64,000 nt of DNA, taken from contig JAKJBR010000005.1 in assembly GCA_022706885.1 (NCBI GenBank), positions 5,732 to 69,731 of the forward strand. The letters run 5' to 3'. This DNA is from DUPQ01 sp022706885. GTDB lineage: Bacteria; Bacillota; Clostridia; DUPQ01. The position numbers and the translations under genes are program-made. Below the pieces are notes generated by a model. It was not told the DNA's origin and ran no database searches. It saw only the letters and a list, made by a program, of their open reading frames with translations. Of the stretch, positions 60,657-64,000 are shown in pieces. The stretch's first letter is position 1, and every line of letters starts with the position of its first letter.

Positions 60657-61346
60657 TTAAAATGCCAGATAGAACATATACAATCCCATAAGCAGTATTA
60701 GTGCTCCCATAACTATAGATATAACTTTACTTGCCTTTCCGTAACGCTCGCTTGTAGAAAGTTTCTTAACAAAACCCACCGATGTACCGGCAATAACCGA
60801 CAGTACTCCGTGTCCTATTGAGTAAAGTATGAAGAGTAATGCTCCCCACAGTAAATCATTCTGTGTTGCCACTATGGCAATCAAAGCTACCAATACCGGT
60901 GTGGCACAGGGAGAGGAAAAAACACCGGCAAGCATACCGGCTATAAAAGCACCTATGCCGCCTTTTTTTGTACTTTTGGATAAAAGATTGCTTTGCGGTA
61001 TGAATTGAAATATCTCCCATGTCTGTAAAGCCATCAGCACCATTAGAATACCCAGTATGATATACCACCAGGAACCGGCAGTTCCTATTAATCTGCCCGC
61101 CAAAGCGGCAATAATACCCAGTGCGGTAAAAGTAACAGCGGTACCTGCGACATATATCAATGATAGTTTAAAAGCTCTTTTTGAATCATTCTGACCCGTT
61201 CCTCCCACGTAACCTATCACCAGAGGTATTGAAGATAACGAACACGGCATAAAAGAAGTAACTACCCCTGCAAGCAGAGCCAATAACGGTGTCAGCCAGC
61301 TTTTTTCGGTAAGCAACGGAGCTATTTTATCCAGTAATTCCGTCAT
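60657..61346 (-). CDS. ccdA: CcdA-type thiol-disulfide transporter
   Basis: 229 residues with six helices. MPCSLSSIPLVIGYVGG (about 34-50) and SSPCATPVLVAL (about 144-155) carry the paired cysteines that carry electrons across the membrane. It overlaps the thioredoxin-like gene by 4 nt, so it most likely reduces that protein outside. Confidence 0.92.
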   Translation of the reverse strand: MTELLDKIAPLLTEKSWLTPLLALLAGVVTSFMPCSLSSIPLVIGYVGGTGQNDSKRAFKLSLIYVAGTAVTFTALGIIAALAGRLIGTAGSWWYIILGILMVLMALQTWEIFQFIPQSNLLSKSTKKGGIGAFIAGMLAGVFSSPCATPVLVALIAIVATQNDLLWGALLFILYSIGHGVLSVIAGTSVGFVKKLSTSERYGKASKVISIVMGALILLMGLYMFYLAF

Positions 61347-61891
61347 TCCTGTACTCCCATATCCCGAAGAATGGAAAAAAACTGATCTTTTGTAAGCACT
61401 CCCTCATGAACAGTGTATGCATGCTCATCGGTGTTTCTGAAATTGTATGTTATAAACTCCACTCCGACATTTTTACCAGGAACATAGGGTGTGCCGTCGG
61501 CATTAATGAATATTTGCGTAGGAATAACCTGAACCGGATATATACTTGCTTCCTTTGCATATTTGTATACATCTATATACTTTATTATCACTTTTCCGTA
61601 CATTTCCGCATGAACGGCTTTCAATGTGGGATAAAAACTTACGCACGGCAGGCAGGAATCGGAGCCGAAATCCAATACTATAGGCAGGTTATATGATTTC
61701 CATGCCTCCATATCCAGTTCCGATGCGTTAAGCACAAAATGTTCTTCTTTGACAGGCTGCACTAAAGGAGTATTAAGCTCTATATCACTTTTCCTGTCAT
61801 AATTCTTCCAAAACCATATACCCGCTACGGCTATAACTATGCCTAAAGGGATTACTATTTTTAATATTGTTTTTTTATCAGGCTTTTTCAT
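61343..61891 (-). CDS. Membrane-anchored thioredoxin-like protein
   Basis: 182 residues: N-terminal anchor helix (ILKIVIPLGIVIAVAGIWFW) and an extracytoplasmic thioredoxin fold with active site SDSCLPCVSF (CxxC near 79-82) and cis-Pro in VQVIPTQIF. Its likely electron donor is CcdA in the same operon. Two ATGs (61894 and 61891) follow GGAG; the second has the better spacing. Confidence 0.88.
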   Translation of the reverse strand: MKKPDKKTILKIVIPLGIVIAVAGIWFWKNYDRKSDIELNTPLVQPVKEEHFVLNASELDMEAWKSYNLPIVLDFGSDSCLPCVSFYPTLKAVHAEMYGKVIIKYIDVYKYAKEASIYPVQVIPTQIFINADGTPYVPGKNVGVEFITYNFRNTDEHAYTVHEGVLTKDQFFSILRDMGVQE

Positions 61892-62025
61892 CATATTTCT
61901 CCATACATAAATTTAACCGACAATACGAGTATACACCATAAATATTATACCTACTGTGACATTGGCACATAAAAGAATAGAGAAGCGATTAAAAACACTG
62001 CGATTATAGCGGACGAACTGCTGAA

Positions 62026-62056
62026 TAAAGCTGCAAATTAACTCTTTGCAGCTTTA
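62026..62056. terminator. Long hairpin after the surface protein gene
   Basis: Perfect 12-bp stem TAAAGCTGCAAA/TTTGCAGCTTTA with a 7-nt loop. No clear T-run follows on the minus strand, so termination efficiency is uncertain. Confidence 0.6.
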
Positions 62057-62091
62057 CTCATGAGCATATTCAAAAGGATACGGGTAATTGC

Positions 62092-64000
62092 TTATTGTGT
62101 CATATTAACGGTAACGCATTTATTTGCTCCGTCATTTGCTATAAGCAGGTACGGTATACCGTTTACAGGCTCGGTTATAAGATTAAGGTTACCGTCATAA
62201 GTGTATACACCCACCGCATTAGCTGAGGTAGAGGATAAACTGTATCCGCCGGAAGGCTTGACAAGGTACATCCCTTCAGGTGTCATAAGATAACCGTCCG
62301 CTACATTCCAATTATACTTAACCGTAGTGGACAGCACAGGTTTATCCGCCGGTAATACATCGGCAACTGCCGATTCGGACACGGCAAGATAATATTTGTA
62401 TATTTCACTTTCATGATTAACCGTGGCGGAGAACAGTTTGTATTCACCGTCAAGATTACATACCCATAACCTGTCATCACTACCTGTAAATGCGGCTGCA
62501 TCTAAACCGTTACAATAAACCCGGAAATCCGCCTTTCTGGTCAGTCTTTGCAACGAACTGTTGTTATTTACATGCAGCACACCGGGTGCTATCGGGGCGG
62601 TTGTGTAAGCCGTGAAGTTTACACTGGAAGTATCGTCAATATCCGACTTGGTACGGTTTACATTTACATACAGATAATCGGCAGGGTTGTCAGCGGTTCC
62701 TCTTATCCATTGAGGATGAATATTGCTCTGGAACCATGAATCGTGTCCTACATATACAAGGTCTCCTATTGCTTCATTAGGCACCAATCCGCTTACCGAA
62801 GTTTCAATATCACCGTAACAGAAATCTATCGTAAACTGGTCATTGAATCCCACACCGGATGTCTCACCTTCTTCGTTTAACGCTCTGTTGTCCACTGCCA
62901 GATAAGTAAAGGCTACCGAACCGTATGTCGGCCCTAAATAATATACTCCGGGTTGGGTAATAACAAAGGTATGAGCGATGAAGTAGTTTTCCCCGTATGC
63001 GGCATCACTTAATGTGTAGTCAAATTCGTCAACTCTTGCATACGATGCACCGCTTGCTTCCGATCCGTATATGTTCGGAAGAGGAATTGCGGCATAGGGC
63101 GTATTTCTGTTGGTTATAAAGGTATGCGCATAATTGCTTGCCTCATCCAAGCCGTCTCCGTAAGTTTTAACCGGTGTTGCTTGCTGCGTCTCCAAGTCAA
63201 TACTTGCGGTTTTCCACAAACAAAGATATCTGAGATATTCGGGATTACACATAATATTATCAAGTTCGGTAGTGGCTATAACATTCACAAAGACCGGATT
63301 ACTCTCACTTGCCTGATCAATGACAAACGATGCCGCTCCTGCCGGTGCATAATACGGAATACTTACGGGATTACCGTCATATTCGGTAGAATGAGTCATC
63401 GGAATGAATTCATTTTTCATCTCCGTCACATCGGTTGTGGTATCAATTCCTTCACAGAAGAATACCGAATCTTCGGCTACGGTAAGTATTTCTACCCCGT
63501 CATATAAAGTCCAGCCCGGAACGCTTCCTATTTCACCGTCATAGTTTATTCCGTATCTCTTCAAATCGGGCATATGGGTCTTTTTAAAATCAAAATGGGT
63601 GAAATCCACCGCTCCTCCGATTGTGGTAAGAGGTTGCGTATAATAGTTATATTGCAATTCTCCTCCCGGAAGACCTACCTCCACGCCTACCTGACCCAAT
63701 AGATACAGATTGATAGGAACGGTTGAAGGGCTATTGAAAAGACGGAAACCGTTATCGAGGTCAAATGTCAGGTAGTGTGAGCCGTTATAGAGCTGCCTGT
63801 TTTCAATGTCGTATATAAAGTCGGCAGTCTGTGAAGATAAGTAGTAACCTTCAAATTTGGTATTTTCAAAATTAAGCGCTATGGAAGGTTCGGATATCTG
63901 CTTCCAAATATACTCACTGTTTACCGATATACAGTAATTACCGTCTATATCAATACTGAAATTACCGCTGAAATACGGATTGACATCAACATATGATAAA
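62092..64000 (-). CDS. Large surface/secreted beta-rich protein (partial)
   Basis: The frame stays open to the right edge, giving at least 636 residues of the C-terminal part. I see Asp/Asn/Tyr/Thr-rich beta-strand sequence with few Lys and no long hydrophobic helix, for example YFSGNFSIDIDGNYC, NGSHYLTFDLDNG and PGVYYLGPTYGS. The C-terminus ends in CVTVNMTQ with no LPxTG or membrane anchor. It is probably a secreted or wall-associated repeat-type protein whose anchor or enzymatic domain is further upstream. I do not recognise the family. Confidence 0.7.
   Translation of the reverse strand, partial: LSYVDVNPYFSGNFSIDIDGNYCISVNSEYIWKQISEPSIALNFENTKFEGYYLSSQTADFIYDIENRQLYNGSHYLTFDLDNGFRLFNSPSTVPINLYLLGQVGVEVGLPGGELQYNYYTQPLTTIGGAVDFTHFDFKKTHMPDLKRYGINYDGEIGSVPGWTLYDGVEILTVAEDSVFFCEGIDTTTDVTEMKNEFIPMTHSTEYDGNPVSIPYYAPAGAASFVIDQASESNPVFVNVIATTELDNIMCNPEYLRYLCLWKTASIDLETQQATPVKTYGDGLDEASNYAHTFITNRNTPYAAIPLPNIYGSEASGASYARVDEFDYTLSDAAYGENYFIAHTFVITQPGVYYLGPTYGSVAFTYLAVDNRALNEEGETSGVGFNDQFTIDFCYGDIETSVSGLVPNEAIGDLVYVGHDSWFQSNIHPQWIRGTADNPADYLYVNVNRTKSDIDDTSSVNFTAYTTAPIAPGVLHVNNNSSLQRLTRKADFRVYCNGLDAAAFTGSDDRLWVCNLDGEYKLFSATVNHESEIYKYYLAVSESAVADVLPADKPVLSTTVKYNWNVADGYLMTPEGMYLVKPSGGYSLSSTSANAVGVYTYDGNLNLITEPVNGIPYLLIANDGANKCVTVNMTQ

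Overview
The window reads as chromosome of an AT-rich, low-GC Gram-positive bacterium of the Clostridia, most likely a Lachnospiraceae relative. The support is a large Gram-positive SRP RNA followed by dnaX-ybaB-recR, a TagO/MnaA pair for wall-polymer linkage, FloA/NfeD, a Flp1-type Tad pilus locus, lipoproteins and a zinc-ribbon protein of the DUF5050 kind, and TTGACA-N17-TATAAT promoters with GGAGG ribosome sites. No prophage, insertion sequence or CRISPR array was seen. The family-level placement is inference. Layout: 1-6 kb has an ABC-F protein (cut by the window edge) with an attenuator-like leader, an SGNH hydrolase, a 31-residue membrane peptide, a rhodanese lipoprotein, an HD hydrolase, a folD-fchA one-carbon pair and a cold-shock gene. 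6-15.5 kb has a decayed YhcG (DUF1016) fragment, a DUF4143 ATPase, a GH78-like glycosidase, a DUF5050-like lipoprotein with an ABC-2 transporter, and glycerate kinase. 15.5-23 kb has tRNA-Val, a HepT/MntA (HEPN/MNT) toxin-antitoxin operon, a methyltransferase with its own operator, an ArsR-controlled ABC transporter, a zincin-like protein, an SDR epimerase and a PIG-L deacetylase. 23-27 kb has a heterodimeric ABC exporter behind a leader with a small ORF and mutually exclusive hairpins. 27-30 kb is recR-ybaB-dnaX-SRP RNA. 30-35 kb is a five-gene sugar-acid/xylan-type catabolic operon. 35-37 kb has an orphan RelB/DinJ antitoxin, a second decayed DUF1016 gene, a DUF4886 protein and a small membrane protein. 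37-43 kb is a translation/nucleotide/wall cluster (sua5, prfA, mnaA, tagO, comEB and a rpiB-upp fusion). 43-49 kb has a RelB/YafQ module with a frameshifted toxin, then a compact Tad pilus operon. 49-54 kb is an ABC transporter divergent from its two-component system, in the LnrJK/LnrLMN arrangement. 54-64 kb has floA-nfeD, a DUF5050 zinc-ribbon protein, a CofE-like ligase, a PlsC acyltransferase, a CcdA/thioredoxin pair and a large surface-type protein running off the right edge. How the parts work together: folD lacks two expected catalytic residues of the cyclohydrolase site while fchA beside it can supply that reaction. Two antibiotic-response type genes (the ABC-F protein and the ABC exporter pair) each have a leader with a short ORF and a terminator hairpin, suggesting ribosome-sensed attenuation. 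Several defence/toxin genes are broken (two DUF1016 fragments, a frameshifted YafQ, an orphan antitoxin), whereas HepT/MntA looks intact. The strongest leads are the exporter leader, the RpiB-Upp fusion with an internal ribosome site, and the FolD/FchA split.
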